Shown one piece after another: positions 1-10,380 of a DNA stretch of 64,000 nucleotides. The stretch comes from Thamnaconus septentrionalis (Eukaryota; Chordata; Actinopteri; Tetraodontiformes; Monacanthidae). The translations under genes and the position numbers were made by a program. Under the pieces are notes generated by a model. The model searched no databases. It was not told the origin of the DNA and saw nothing but the letters and a program-made list of their open reading frames with translations. The stretch spans positions 19,788,273-19,852,272 of the forward strand of contig CM020510.1 of assembly GCA_009823395.1 (NCBI GenBank), given 5' to 3'. Numbering within the stretch: the stretch's first letter is position 1; each line of letters starts with the position of its first letter.

Positions 1-442
1 TAACAGCCGTAACAGTTTCCTCAGAAGTTGCATTCACGTAGCTCACCTTTCTTTGTTGGGTTTTGTAGTGATGGATGAAGTTTGAAGTTGTGGTGGTTGT
101 GTCACTGATGTTTGGTCTGCAGACCTTGCAGACTGCTGTTCTCTTCTCCAGAGCGTCATCGACAACATAATCCTTAAACCCAAATTGAATTATTCTTGGT
201 CTAACCGCTTGTGTTGATCTGTTGGACTGCGTGCAGCGTGCATTGCACTGTAAAATCACCTGAATCAGGTTTCAAAATAAAACGCATTTTCTAACATAAT
301 CTAAAAAAAACGCAAATATTTAATTTTAAAAAGCCAAGTCCTTTCGAGTCAAGTCTCAAATCCAAGTCAAGTCTCAAGTCAAGTCGAGTCTTTCATCAGT
401 CAAGCAAGTCTCTCATCTCTGCCCTTTCCATCCTGCTTCCAG

Positions 443-715
443 TTTGCTTCCTGGAGTTTGACTGGGGTCCCGGCAGAGACCAGCAGAGACGCATGGAGCT
501 GTTCCAGAGATCCGTGCAGAGGGCCGAGGAGATCAAGGCCAGGAGAGCTCAGGAGAAGAGACAGCAGCCGAAGGTGAAGGGGTGCCCCCTGGTGGCAGCG
601 AACTGCGAGGCCAAGTCGGAACCTCGCAAACAGAAGCCTGACGTCCAATCAACGAGCGGCTCGGCGGAGCGGTCCGCCTCCATCAGACAGACGAGAGTTC
701 AGCCCTCTAATGAAG
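443..715 (+). CDS. cep295: cep295-like exon, start of the ALMS motif
   Basis: The acceptor follows a pyrimidine run ending at 442 and the donor GTATTG starts at 716. The frame reads FLEFDWGPGRDQQRRMELFQ, then SVQRAEEIKARRAQEKRQQP, and ends in a Ser/Gln-rich linker. The internal ATG at 493 is not the gene start, because the frame is open upstream of it to the acceptor. Confidence 0.65.
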
Positions 716-1477
716 GTATTGAATCCTTTTGAATAGAATGCACAGACCTGAAGAGTCACTGGTGTCGTCAACTCCTTTGGCTTCTTCCACTGAGGAGGAG
801 TGAGTGAGTGAGGAGGGGCCTCGGGATACACACTGCTGTTTCCGTATTTTCCATTTGATCAAACAAATTGTCTTAGGTTGCACCCACAGCTTTTTAAAAA
901 ATTGTTTCATCTTGAAGAGTAAATTTTATTAAAATGATTTAATCTTAATTATATTTAAATAATTTCAATAAATTGTTTTTAAATGTAAAGCTATAAAGGT
1001 AACTGCTAAACACTCGTCTCTGTGATTTTCAGCGGGAGATTCCAGGCTGAACTGTGCGGTTGATGCAGATTTGCACAACAGAGCAGAGGAAGCTGGCCGT
1101 GTCGGAAATGCACCAGAGAACTCAGAGGTAATGCAGCTTTGTCCTCGTCACCGAGTTAAAAATGAAGTGCCTCCATCTGAGTTTGGGCTCTGACGGAACA
1201 TGTCTGCAGCGCGTCTCGGTAAAAAAAGATAATTGTGCTTCAATGTTCCTGCAGACTCTACGAACAGCTGGAGGAGGTGAAGCAGCAGCGAACCGTCAAG
1301 AACCGACAGGAAGTTTATGCCAAAAACAGAATGAAGGCCAAGGAGTTCCACCAGGTAAACTACTTGACCCCTTCTGGAGAAAAATGTCGCTTTTTTTTTT
1401 ATACATGTTAAATGAATATTTTCATGTCTTTGCAGAAAACTCTTCAGAAGCTCCGTGCCAAGCCGAGCCTGCAGTGA
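443..1477 (+). CDS. cep295: C-terminal part of a CEP295-like ALMS-motif centrosomal protein (gene enters from the left edge)
   Basis: Four 3'-terminal exons are visible: 443-715, about 1082-1127, 1255-1354 and 1436-1477, joined by GT-AG introns. The last three read QRKLAVSEMHQRTQR, then LYEQLEEVKQQRTVKNRQEV, then KAKEFHQ and KTLQKLRAKPSLQ-stop. This Arg/Lys/Glu/Gln-rich helical pattern is the ALMS motif that ends CEP295, ALMS1 and C10orf90; the LYEQLEEVKQQR and KTLQKLRAK wording fits CEP295 best as I remember it. CEP295 is a centriole wall protein needed for conversion of centrioles to centrosomes. The 5' end of the gene lies outside the window. The acceptor of the second exon is the weak point: 1082 keeps phase with the first exon, but 1069 is the alternative with a different phase. 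ALMS1 is the main other candidate for identity. Confidence 0.7.
1082..1127 (+). CDS. cep295: cep295-like exon (QRKLAVSEMHQRTQ)
   Basis: The donor GTAATG at 1128 is clear. The frame is fixed by the next exon, because AG plus A makes the Arg before LYEQL. An in-frame TGA at 1048-1050 means the acceptor must lie downstream of it; 1082 agrees in phase with the preceding exon. Confidence 0.55.
1255..1354 (+). CDS. cep295: cep295-like exon, core of the ALMS motif
   Basis: The acceptor is TTCCTGCAG ending at 1254 and the donor GTAAAC starts at 1355. It encodes LYEQLEEVKQQRTVKNRQEV followed by YAKNRMKAKEFHQ. Confidence 0.7.
1436..1477 (+). CDS. cep295: cep295-like terminal exon with stop codon
   Basis: The acceptor is TCTTTGCAG ending at 1435. 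The exon reads KTLQKLRAKPSLQ and stops at TGA 1475-1477. A poly(A) signal AATAAA follows at 1535-1540, 58 nt after the stop. Confidence 0.7.
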   Translation, partial: KTLQKLRAKPSLQ

Positions 1478-1534
1478 CACACGCTCACAATCTTTTAGTT
1501 CTTTGAAAATTAACTTATTTTGTAGAGTTTTATG

Positions 1535-1549
1535 AATAAAGACTTTATT
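1535..1549. terminator. Palindromic poly(A) signal shared by two convergent genes
   Basis: AATAAAGACTTTATT reads AATAAA on the plus strand (1535-1540) for the cep295-like gene and AATAAA on the minus strand (1544-1549) for ech1. The stops lie at 1477 (plus) and 1878-1880 (minus). I saw no other AATAAA on the minus strand between 1550 and 1877, so ech1 probably depends on this one. That would give it a 3' UTR of about 330 nt overlapping the neighbour's cleavage region. Confidence 0.6.
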
Positions 1550-1877
1550 TAAACCTACGGCTTTGTTTGCCGTTGCAGTTGTCAAAAACAAAGTTGTCAT
1601 TTCAAACAGCAATTCCAACTACATTGTGTAATGTCTTCAAATGCATACGTTATTTACGCTGCCCCACCTGTTACATTACAATTAGAAGTCGCACGTGGAT
1701 TAAGTTAACACATCAAGAGTAGTATTTATCAAAACGCTGTTGCAGCGACGTACTGATCTTTGGAAACAAATCCAAAAGCTCTTTGTTATATTCATGCGAT
1801 TCTGGTTTGGAAGCTGTTACAATGCAAGCAAGGCCACAGCGGAGCAATGAAACGCTCGCGTTGGACCCTGTGAGTTT

Positions 1878-1982
1878 TCAGAGTTTGGAGAAAACTACCG
1901 CCTTTGGACTCTTCTTCTCCATGGCGGCCTGAGCTGACTTCATCACGTCCTCGGTCTGAAGCATGCTCATGTTCCAGTTCGC
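1878..1982 (-). CDS. ech1: ech1 exon 10 with stop and SKL peroxisomal signal
   Basis: It encodes ANWNMSMLQTEDVMKSAQAA then MEKKSPKAVVFSKL and stops at 1880-1878. The terminal SKL is a canonical PTS1 tripeptide. Confidence 0.95.
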   Translation of the reverse strand, partial: ANWNMSMLQTEDVMKSAQAAMEKKSPKAVVFSKL

Positions 1983-4900
1983 CTGGACACAGGAAAATAA
2001 ACACTTTCAGTCAGAGCAAAACTGCCAGAGGAGGAAAAGCTTCAGAACTAAAGTTTTAAACAGTGTCTTTGTTGAGTTTTCAAATGTGAAAAGACAACAA
2101 AACAATTTAGAACAGAGGTCAGCAGGTCAACAAAGTGACGTGGATGTGACACACAGGTCATGATAGGCCGGGGATATTCAATGAAACTAAAGTCTTAGAT
2201 TTTGCCCTTTGTCCACATATAATCACTAACAGTGCAGGCAAAATGGTGACCAGAAAGTAATAGCAGTAATAATAATAAAATCAAAACTCAAACATAAAAA
2301 AGAGGAACAACTACAACATGGCATCCAATGGCTTGAGTATAAAGGAACAGAGTTAAGTGGAGGGCGCACTTGTTTCACCCCACGTTCAATCAACTAATGA
2401 GATCACTATCTTTTTTGTACATTGGATAAATCCACCCCACACCTTTTAAAAAGTCTGCCGTTTGTTGGATTTTTTTCTAGAGGTCAGCAGGAAGATGATT
2501 CCCTCAACCACACTGCAAAACCTGACCTCAGTGTGCTTTTCCAAGTCAAAGCTGTTGCCCTCTTTGCCCGTCAAAGTGTTCTCACCATGTTGTGGAGCCC
2601 CTCGGCCACGCTGTGGTCCCTGGAGTAGACCAGGTTGATCTTGGTGCCCTGCACGGCCACTGGGCTGCGTCCAGCGATCTCCCCCGCCATGGCCAGAGCC
2701 CCGGCCATCAAGGCCTCCCTGTCGGCGAACACCCGGCTGAACGAGAGCCATGGGGGAGGAACAGAGGGGGGGGGTTAGACAAACATGGGCTGAGTGCCGT
2801 CGAGTGTGAGAATCTGCTTTCTGCAGCGTCGGGAATGTAACCGAGACGGGATCGCCGGCAGGTCAAGCAAAACATTCCAGCGGTGCAGCCAAAACATCTT
2901 CATCGCCACATGTCGGTGGTATTTGCCAAAGGTCTGGCCTGAGATTCCTGACGCTGTTGCTCATCAGTTGCTTTGTTTTTTCAAATCAATTTATTTTTAA
3001 CTAAAATTTGAAAAGCGGCTTCACCGTCCAAAACCCTTAATCCAAGAGATAAGCTGGAACAAGTTATTCCAAAGGGATAGACTGAACTGCTTTAATAAAA
3101 TACAGACATGTACTGCATCCATAATAAAATATACAACTAGCAATTATGAGATAGGAGTGGAGAGATGAGTCATCTCTTCATTAGAAGACATTCATCCAAC
3201 GTTTTGCCAAAGTTTCTATCTTTTTTTTATCTTTCATTATTACAGCCTGAGTGAGTTGAGCAGGATCTTTACCTGACCAGGCCGCTGCTCTTGGCTTCGT
3301 CGGCGTACATCTTCCTGGCGGTGAGAGCCAGCTCGTTCACCAGACTGCACAAACACACAAAGGCTTTTTTGTTTTGTTTGTCGCAAAACTGAATGTGGAA
3401 ACAGATTAGAGCAGTGGCACCGACAAGATGACAAGTGACAAGATTTGACATGATGTAATCCAAAATACCCAAAAATCTCTTCTTTTTTTTTTTGGGTGAC
3501 CTATTCCTTAAAACACTTTGCAATAATTGTTGACATGCTCACAAATATGCCGGCCCTAATCACACCGTCACACTGACCTGCGGCTGCCGATGACTTTAGG
3601 AAGTCTCTGCAGCGTTCCGACATCTGCAGCGAGTCCGATATCAACTTCCTGCAAAGAGACCAGAAGGGAAGACACTGTGAAATGGCAACTCAAAATCAAG
3701 AGGTACAATCCCATTAACATTTAACCCTTTAGGCGCCATGGTGGCAAAATTGCAACAAGCGTCATTGCTGAATTAAACAGGCCATAGCGGCAAACATGGT
3801 GCTAAAAGTAGTTTCCACTTTACGCCAGGAGATGGCAGACACCTGTGGCTTCAATCTGAGCAGCATTTGTGGGGGTGTTTATATTCAGATTTCGGAGTAT
3901 CAAGAGAGAGAAAGCCTCAGTTGAGGAGATGAGGAAGTGGTTGTAGTGGGAGCAGAGAGAGAAAGACAGCGAATTTTGCCGAGAATACTTCGCCGAGACG
4001 TTTGTTCGTTGATGAAGTACTTCGTCAAGTAATGTCTGAGTCAGATTCCGAAGAGGAATATTCGCACTCTGACGATGATGTTCAGTCATCCCGTGAGAGC
4101 GAGTCTGCCGGTGCGTCTTTACGCAGCGGCAGCGAGTCGATGCGCCACGACAGTCACCAAGCAGCACATGCTTCGCCTCAGCGTGGCCGGGGTGTAGTGG
4201 GAGTAATCGACGAATGAGGATGAGGGGACGTGGTGGGGGAAGCAGTAGTGCTCAAAACACCGCTAATGGTGATCAACGTGGTAGAAGCTGTGGGAGGAAA
4301 CGCCCAGCCAGTGCCGGTGGAGGCAGCAGGGATGTTCGTGGTCACCCTGTAAATTACAGTGACGGGCCGGGTCTGTTTGAGATATGTGGAAAATTATCAA
4401 AAGTGGATAAAACATTTTGATGAGCCTGTGGGGTAATGTGGAGACAGGGATCTGACATACAGACATCTGACATAATACAAAAACAAACAAACTAAAATTT
4501 ACTCCTTTCACAAAGTTTGGGGTCGTACTGAAGATTTTTCTCAATTACAGTATGGCTTTATCTCTAACCAATTTCAAGTCACAGCCATTTGAAATCTTGA
4601 TATCAAAATTGAATATTTTCTTGCAAAAAAAAATATGGCGCTTAAAGGGTTAATATTTCATCGGGTCCCTTTCATTAGTGTGCATCTACCTTATCAAGCT
4701 TCATTTTTTTCCTGTTTTTGAGGAACACTTCCAGCGACCACGCGGGTTTGTCGACCTACCTTGACCTGGAACCAGGCGTCCTCCGTGCAGAGACGGATGT
4801 CGCAGGCGGTGATCAGGTCGACGCCTGCCAAAGAGACGACGCACCCAGTCAACACCACGACGCGTTTCCTCTCAGATCGTGCGGCGCCACAATCCAGACA

Positions 4901-7210
4901 GGCTCTACAATAATGACCCACCTCCCCCGATACAGGCTCCGTGGATGGCTGCCACCACTGGCTTTGGACACTGGGGGAGGAACATGATGAGAAATCGGTG
5001 AAAACGACAGGGAATCTACACAGAGCTTACACTTTACTTTAAATGTTGTTGTGGCAGTGTGGCATTTCTACACGCTTATTCATCTATCTATTATATTTAC
5101 AGTCTACCTCGTCATTAGTGATGTACATGGGTCTTCTGCATGGTTGAGTTTGTGCGTCCTAACAGTTCCCCCGAGTCCTACTTCATGTTTTTAACTTGGT
5201 ATTCCTCATTGATTGTACTGGACTGACTTTCTTGCTGACAATAAAGGATATTTGATTTGATTTGAAACCCAATGTGGTCAAAAGTTTGCTCACTTGTCAA
5301 AAAAAAAAAAAAAGGACTTTTTTTTTTTTTTTTTAACCTATTCAAGAAAATAACAGGTACCAGGAGTTCATGACGTCACCTTTGTGGCGTCACTTCCCTC
5401 CTAGGGCTGTTTTAACCAAGTTGTCACATTTTTTTTTGGTTTTTTTACAAGGCGCTGCCTCCACTCCAAACAAGAGTACCGAAATGCAGACACAAGGGCG
5501 CCGCCATTACTCCAACCCCCTGACTCAACACCGGAACTCAACGCCGGAAGTTAGTTGATCGTTTTTTTTTTTTAAATGTATTTTTTAATAAATGCGCAAA
5601 ACAGTACAAACAAAAACAAACAAAAGAAACCCAATAGCAACAAAAACTATCGCCGGACATGGGCTCCGCTATAACTTCTATACCGGAACTCAAGACCGGA
5701 ACTCAACGCCGGAAGTTAGTTGATCTTTTTTTTAATGTATTTCTTTTTAATAATTGCGCAAAACAGTACAAAAAAAAACAAAAAAAAACAATAACAAAAA
5801 CTATCACCAGAGGGTTGCATACATAAAAGTATTTTTATGGTTTGCACGATAAAAATAATTGTAGAAGGCAGATAGAGTCAGGGTCTTGATAGCTTTTATG
5901 TTACTATTATTTTAAAATAGTTTTAATATACTGTTGGACATCGTCCTCAAATGTAAGAAAAAGGGTTTCAATACATTTTTTAAAAGAAAGGGTAAAATCA
6001 GGTTCAATAAAAGAGAAAATCAAATTATAGACATCTACTGAGCGAAGTTAAGTTAAAAGTAATTTAAAAGTAAACTTGTAGGCTATTATTAAAAAATGCA
6101 ATAATAAAAAAAAAAAAAGATCAACTAACTTCCGGCGTTGAGTTCCGGTCTTGAGTTACGGTATAGAAGTTATAGCGGAGCCCATGTCCGGCGATAGTTT
6201 TTGTTGCTATTGGGTTTTTTTTTGTTTGTTTTTGTTTGTACTGTTTTGCGCAATTATTAAAAAATACATTTAAAAAAAACGATCAACTAACTTCCGGCGT
6301 TGAGTTTCGGTGTGGAGTCAGGGGGTTGGAGTAATGGCGGCGCCCTTGTGTCTGCATTTCGGTGCCTCTCACTCCAAATGAGCCGAGAGGAAGAGAGCTG
6401 CACTGAGAAGACCACTAGAGGTCACTGTCGCTTCTTCAAGCGTCATTAGCAAGGAGACCTATGCATCTTGAAATACGTGTTGAAACATAGAACAGGGATT
6501 TAATCAAAGCCAAGCCAGGTGGCATTGGAGCAGAGGATGCAGAGGAGAGAGGGAGGGTTTGATGTGATGAAGGCAGATGATCGGCTGTGGCCGCCGCCTG
6601 AAGGGAACAGCGGAAAAGGAGAAGATTTCTAAAAGTCACACAGGACAGCGCGAGCAGTGACTGACCCGCTCGATGACGGAGAACGTCTCCTGAAACAGCG
6701 CAACCTTTTTCCGGAAGTTCCACGAGACCCTGGCCACGTCGCCGTCGACTGGTTGGAGAACTTCTGAGGCCATGTCCATCAGGTCAAGACCTGGCATCAA
6801 CACAACACAGAGCACAGAGAGTGGACGAAGTCAGCACGCATCTGCAATGCATCCTTGGGATCTGGCTGTTATGCTTGCCTGTGTTATCGTTAATTCACGG
6901 CAAAGGGGCAATGAATGTTAGCCGGGGAAATATCCCCTGCCACGTAATGGAAACTTGACATTTTTAAGTGTAGCAAAGGCAAAGATTTTAATTATTTTAT
7001 TATTATTTTGCATGAATGACTGGATACCAACCAGCTGTAAACATCTTCCCCGCTCCAGACATCACCACTACTCTGCAATCTGGGTCATCAGCAATCTCAT
7101 TGAAGAGAGTCACCATCTCACTGACAAGGGGAAAAAAAAAAAAACTTCCATTCAGTTTAATGGGAAAAACGGACTTTAAGAATAAGTGCCTCAGAGTATT
7201 GATCATTTTT

Positions 7211-7306
<96 letters not shown>

Positions 7307-9587
7307 TGACTAATGACAACACACACACACATTCATTACAGCATACATTTGAATTTGAGCAGTTGACTGAAAAATTTTGGGAGAACATTTCTAAAAACCT
7401 TGTTGTGGCTGAATTAGGGATGTTAACAAAAAAAAAATCAAGTAGCGATTAATTGTTGATTAAAAATTTAATAGATTAAATTAAGTTAGTCGCAATTAAT
7501 TGAACATTTTCTTTTACACGGGTAGTTAATATCATTATAGAACAGTGCAGTGGCAGGAAAGAGCAATTCACCTGTAGATACTGTGATATAGTTACAACAA
7601 GTTACTTTTAAACAACTTTAAAAAAAAAAGGTGGAAAAATGACCTATTAGAAGTCAACTTAAAGTCAGAGGATAAATGTTTAGGGTGTTTTTACTGTTCT
7701 CTAATGTAAAAATCGGTCACATTGGACCCTCAACATAATTTAAGGGTAAAATAATGTGTTCCTAACATTTTTCATTGTGAAATTTAGATTCTCAGGAAAA
7801 AAAATCTTATCAATTAATTGTGAATCGATCGATAAGGTCAATCAACTAACGATTAATCACTTAATTTATCATTTGCATCCTGAGGCCAAATCGTAATCTG
7901 TCGACAGTTGACATTCAGAAAAGACAAGGCCTTGGGTCATTTGAATAAACTCAGCTCAATACTGGCTTACACACACGTGCACCAACTCAGACAGTTATCG
8001 GGGAAACACATTTGCACTTTGTGGCAGCTGAGGAAAATTTTAAGAAAAACAACTGTGGTATTGTAAGTATTACAAACGGCTTCTCACCTCCAGAAAGGTT
8101 TATTCATGGCATTGAGTTTCTTCGGACGGTTGATCTCCACATGTGTGATGAACTCTGCTGGGTGGCTGACTGCCAGGGTGGTGTAGGGAGAGCTGGAGGC
8201 CCCTGAAGACGACATGGCCCTGACTGCAGCGTGACCTGGCAACCACAGGCCCCTGTCTGAGAGGGAGAGAGAGCACAGCAAAGCGGACAGGAGTCACTCT
8301 GACCTCCATATAGCTGTGCATCATGTTCAAGAGTTATGTATTGCGAGCTGTAAACTTTTACTCGTATTATTCAGGAATATTATACAGTTGTGATGCCTGA
8401 TATAAAAGTTTCAAAAGACAAAAAAAAAAAAAAAAATACCTTATATTTCTTAATTCTTCAACATTTTCATAGCCTTTAGATTTACATATTTATGACTTAC
8501 ATTACTGTACATAACATAATACATTATGGACATAATTAGGGCTGCAACGATTAGTCAACGTAATCGATTACGTCGACAATATGAATTCGTCGGCACGAAA
8601 ATTGAGGCGTGGACGCGTCGCGTTGTTGTTATTGTAAATTGCTGAATGACAAAATCACACTCCAGCCGCTACATACAGTACTGAGCGCTGAGGGTGGCAG
8701 TGTCGCTCATTGTTTACATCCCGCAAAAAAAAATAATTGTTATTTGGGGCATTTTAATTCGATATGTAAGTTGTAATCAATCTGTTTCAGGTATTCAACT
8801 GTGATAAGCATTGCATATAATCTCTAAATCGTGAATTAATATAGCTATATGATATTTTACGTTGAAAAATATAACAGCTATGTCGCAGATGAATGCTTTG
8901 TGCGTCATTATCTTTGGCATATTTGTTTTAAAACATGCTGTCAGAGTACAACAGTACAACACAAGTGTGCAGATTTAAGCAAGTTAGGTTAAACAGAATG
9001 GTGGAGAAAATAAAGAAGATAATCGTGACTAATCGAAAAAACAATAATCGATAGATTAGTTAACAACAAAAATGGTCGTTAGTTGCAGCCCTAGACATAA
9101 TGCATTCACCTTGCTGCGGTGACATGAACACACCTGCAAGTCGTTACAATAGATGAAACAAACAAGAAACACGAGTCTAAGAGGAGCCAAACTGACACAT
9201 TGCACTTTGACTTTTACGAACTTAAGCATAATTTGAAGCCAAGTCGTTTTTTGTTTTTTTTTCTAAACTCGTTAGAAATCCGGTTGTAGCTCACCACCTT
9301 AAAACAGTCGGTTTAGTATGCGAGGCAGCTACCCAGACTGACCTTTCACCTACATTGCACTTCAACGCATTTCGCTTAGTAGCACCTAAACAGACATACA
9401 TGACTAACTGATCAACACGCTGATTCAATTCCAAGCGTTCAAACACCGACATTATCTATGCTGGCGACACCTGGTGCTTCTCTCCGCGTCGCGAATAATC
9501 GATTTGCTATTATTAATAGATCTCCTTGCAGCGACCAGCGGGCAAACAACACTTACGTTTGCTGAGAGTAGAAATGACTGACAACAT
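1878..9587 (-). CDS. ech1: Delta(3,5)-Delta(2,4)-dienoyl-CoA isomerase, complete, 10 coding exons
   Basis: ECH1 shifts the double bonds of 3,5-dienoyl-CoA to 2,4-dienoyl-CoA during beta-oxidation of unsaturated fatty acids with odd-numbered double bonds, in mitochondria and peroxisomes. Coding exons on the minus strand, 5' to 3': 9557-9587, 8088-8256, 7032-7120, 6666-6790, 4922-4970, 4760-4824, 3578-3648, 3273-3344, 2586-2736, 1878-1982. They total 927 nt (308 aa plus stop), near the human 328 aa, and every phase closes. The N-terminus MLSVISTLSKHRGLWLPGHA is Arg/Ser/Leu-rich and short on acidic residues, as in a mitochondrial presequence. The crotonase oxyanion segments read SGAGKMFTAG and HGACIGGGVD. 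The family's catalytic acids (Asp176, Glu196 and Asp204 in rat numbering) fall here at D157 in GGGVD, E177 in VKEVD and D185 in AADVG, with identical spacing. The C-terminus VVFSKL is a peroxisomal PTS1. Identification is secure; only the weak donor GTTGGT of exon 3 is unusual. Confidence 0.96.
2586..2736 (-). CDS. ech1: ech1 exon 9
   Basis: It encodes RVFADREALMAGALAMAGEI then the conserved SPVAVQGTKINLVYSRDHSV and AEGLHNM. The donor is GTGAGAAC. Confidence 0.95.
3273..3344 (-). CDS. ech1: ech1 exon 8
   Basis: It encodes SLVNELALTARKMYADEAKS then SGLV. The donor is GTAAAG and the acceptor is GTGCAG. Confidence 0.95.
3578..3648 (-). CDS. ech1: ech1 exon 7 (catalytic Glu and Asp)
   Basis: It encodes EVDIGLAADVGTLQRLPKVI then GSR. 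E177 opens the exon and D185 follows eight residues later, matching Glu196 and Asp204 of the rat enzyme. Confidence 0.95.
3721..4653. mobile_element. Internally deleted piggyBac-type element in ech1 intron 6
   Basis: TTAA at 3721-3724 and TTAA at 4650-4653 flank inverted ends, CCCTTTAGGCGCCAT on the left and its near-perfect complement on the right (ATGGCGCTTAAAGGG). TTAA target duplication with CCC...GGG ends is the piggyBac signature. Inside, on the plus strand at about 4002-4217, is a frame containing VMSESDSEEEYSHSDD, an acidic Ser-rich stretch typical of the N-terminus of piggyBac transposases. The DDD catalytic core is missing, so the element cannot move by itself. Confidence 0.75.
4760..4824 (-). 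CDS. ech1: ech1 exon 6 (GVDLITACDIR, catalytic Asp)
   Basis: It encodes VDLITACDIRLCTEDAWFQVK. The Asp of GVD (D157) corresponds to rat Asp176. The donor GTAGGT ends the exon at a codon boundary. Confidence 0.95.
4922..4970 (-). CDS. ech1: ech1 exon 5 (second oxyanion-hole segment)
   Basis: It encodes CPKPVVAAIHGACIGG. The acceptor CTCCCCCAG and donor GTGGGT bound a 49-nt exon. Confidence 0.95.
5478..6363. repeat. Foldback (long inverted) repeat in ech1 intron 4
   Basis: The left arm, about 5478-5730, is the reverse complement of the right arm, about 6118-6363, with few mismatches, enclosing an AT-rich centre. Each arm repeats an internal unit twice (GGAACTCAACGCCGGAAG followed by TTAGTTGATC, near 5531 and 5698), and the outer ends read ACCGAAATGCAGACACAAGG. 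A further degenerate half-unit follows to about 5815. It looks like a foldback-type DNA transposon or two head-to-head copies. Superfamily not identified. Confidence 0.75.
6666..6790 (-). CDS. ech1: ech1 exon 4 (LDLMDMASEVL region)
   Basis: It encodes GLDLMDMASEVLQPVDGDVA then WNFRKKVALFQETFSVIER. The donor is GTCAGT and the acceptor is GATGCCAG. Confidence 0.95.
7032..7120 (-). CDS. ech1: ech1 exon 3 (first oxyanion-hole segment)
   Basis: It encodes EMVTLFNEIADDPDCRVVVM then SGAGKMFTAG. The donor is the non-consensus GTTGGT, but phase requires it. The intron 5' of this exon contains a 91-bp CA repeat at 7214-7304. Confidence 0.93.
7214..7304. repeat. CA microsatellite, 91 bp uninterrupted
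   Basis: A pure dinucleotide tract in ech1 intron 2. It generates spurious Thr-His and Cys-Val open frames on the two strands. Confidence 0.98.
7440..7875. repeat. AT-rich degenerate element in ech1 intron 2
   Basis: The stretch begins near AGGGATG and ends near GCATCCT. Both ends are rich in AATTAATTG and CGATTAATC motifs, in the style of hAT miniature elements. Ends and target duplication are not clear. Confidence 0.35.
8088..8256 (-). CDS. ech1: ech1 exon 2 (end of presequence, first crotonase strands)
   Basis: The acceptor CTCTCCCTCTCAG is strong and the donor is GTGAG. It encodes RGLWLPGHAAVRAMSSSGAS and then VEINRPKKLNAMNKPFW, the N-terminal crotonase signature. Confidence 0.95.
8529..9101. 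mobile_element. hAT-type miniature element with perfect 8-bp target duplication
   Basis: GACATAAT is present at 8529-8536 and again at 9094-9101. Between them a 557-bp element (8537-9093) starts TAGGGCTGCAACGATTAGT and ends with the near complement CGTTAGTTGCAGCCCTA. Eight-bp duplications and these ends are typical of hAT elements. There is no transposase frame. It lies in ech1 intron 1. Confidence 0.85.
9557..9587 (-). CDS. ech1: ech1 exon 1 (start codon, presequence)
   Basis: ATG is at 9587-9585 and the donor GTAAGT directly follows AAAC. It encodes MLSVISTLSK and leaves one base that completes His with the next exon. The ORF continues without a break into the family-conserved region, so this start fits the phase exactly. 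Confidence 0.85.
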
Positions 9588-9740
9588 CGCTTCCCTTTGT
9601 AGCGTAGGAGTCCAAAGTCCAAACCCTTGATAAAATAAAACAACAGCGGCGGACAAACAAAACTAAATAACTGCGTCGCCCTCCAGTCCAGCAGCTGGAT
9701 GGCGCTGATTTGTTTCTATTGGTTCCAATGTGAGACACAC
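9588..9740 (-). promoter_or_regulatory. ech1: Probable ech1 promoter and 5' UTR
   Basis: This is the sequence directly upstream of the ech1 start codon. It holds a CCAAT box on the minus strand at 9722-9718, about 130 nt before the ATG, and no obvious TATA box. The transcription start cannot be placed from sequence alone. Confidence 0.4.
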
Positions 9741-10184
9741 TTCAGCAGGTGACGCTGGTTAAGTTAGTTAACATACAAGGCGGAGTCAACATGCGCAGTA
9801 AATGACGCTGGACATTGCAAGACTTGTGTCACGAAATTGATTAAATTACTTGTTGCCACCACTTTGTACGTTGCAATGGTGACACCTAGCTTAGCACAAA
9901 AAAGTCTTATCCAACCAGGTTCATACGGCAGCCGATCAGGGTCAAATTCATAAAGGGTTTTGTGAATCAAAACAGTGGCTTCGCAGACCTGTGAGGCTTT
10001 TCGGCATGCATGCATTGCATGCTGGGTCTGCTTTTTGTACAGAAGTTTTTTCCCGATAAAATAAAACATTTTTTTTGACACTTTTCATCAAAGACAACTT
10101 CCGCCCGGAACGCTCTCTCTCTCTCTCGTTAACTGCAAGTCACAACTATGGCCACTAGGTGGACCCAAGAGCTTACGAATGATT

Positions 10185-10380
10185 GATTCCAGTGCAAGTC
10201 CATCCACCCGCTTCAACTAACGCGGAAGATCGCGGGGGTCTGCTGGAACCGATGTCAGCTGTCGAGGTGCAGGTTGGGGCAGGTTGTTATTCATCATATT
10301 ATTGAAGCCGGAGAGCCCGGCGGAGAGAAGCCCAGGCTCGGTATCGAACCCCGACTTCTTCTCGACCGATAATACGTGCG
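10185..10380 (+). mobile_element. L2-like LINE 3' fragment
   Basis: The wording CCATCCACCCGCTTC, then GCGGGGGTCTGCTGGAACC, then CCAGGCTCGGTATCGAACCC is the common 3' end of fish L2-type LINEs. The B-box-like GGTTCGATACC on the minus strand belongs to this repeat and is not a tRNA gene. Confidence 0.5.

Noticed and set aside
7003..7452. Open frames of alternating Thr-His or Cys-Val
   Set aside because: They are translations of the CA microsatellite at 7214-7304 running into ech1 exon 3.
10310..10380. B-box-like sequence suggesting a tRNA gene
   Set aside because: No A box or cloverleaf could be drawn, and the context matches an L2-type repeat.
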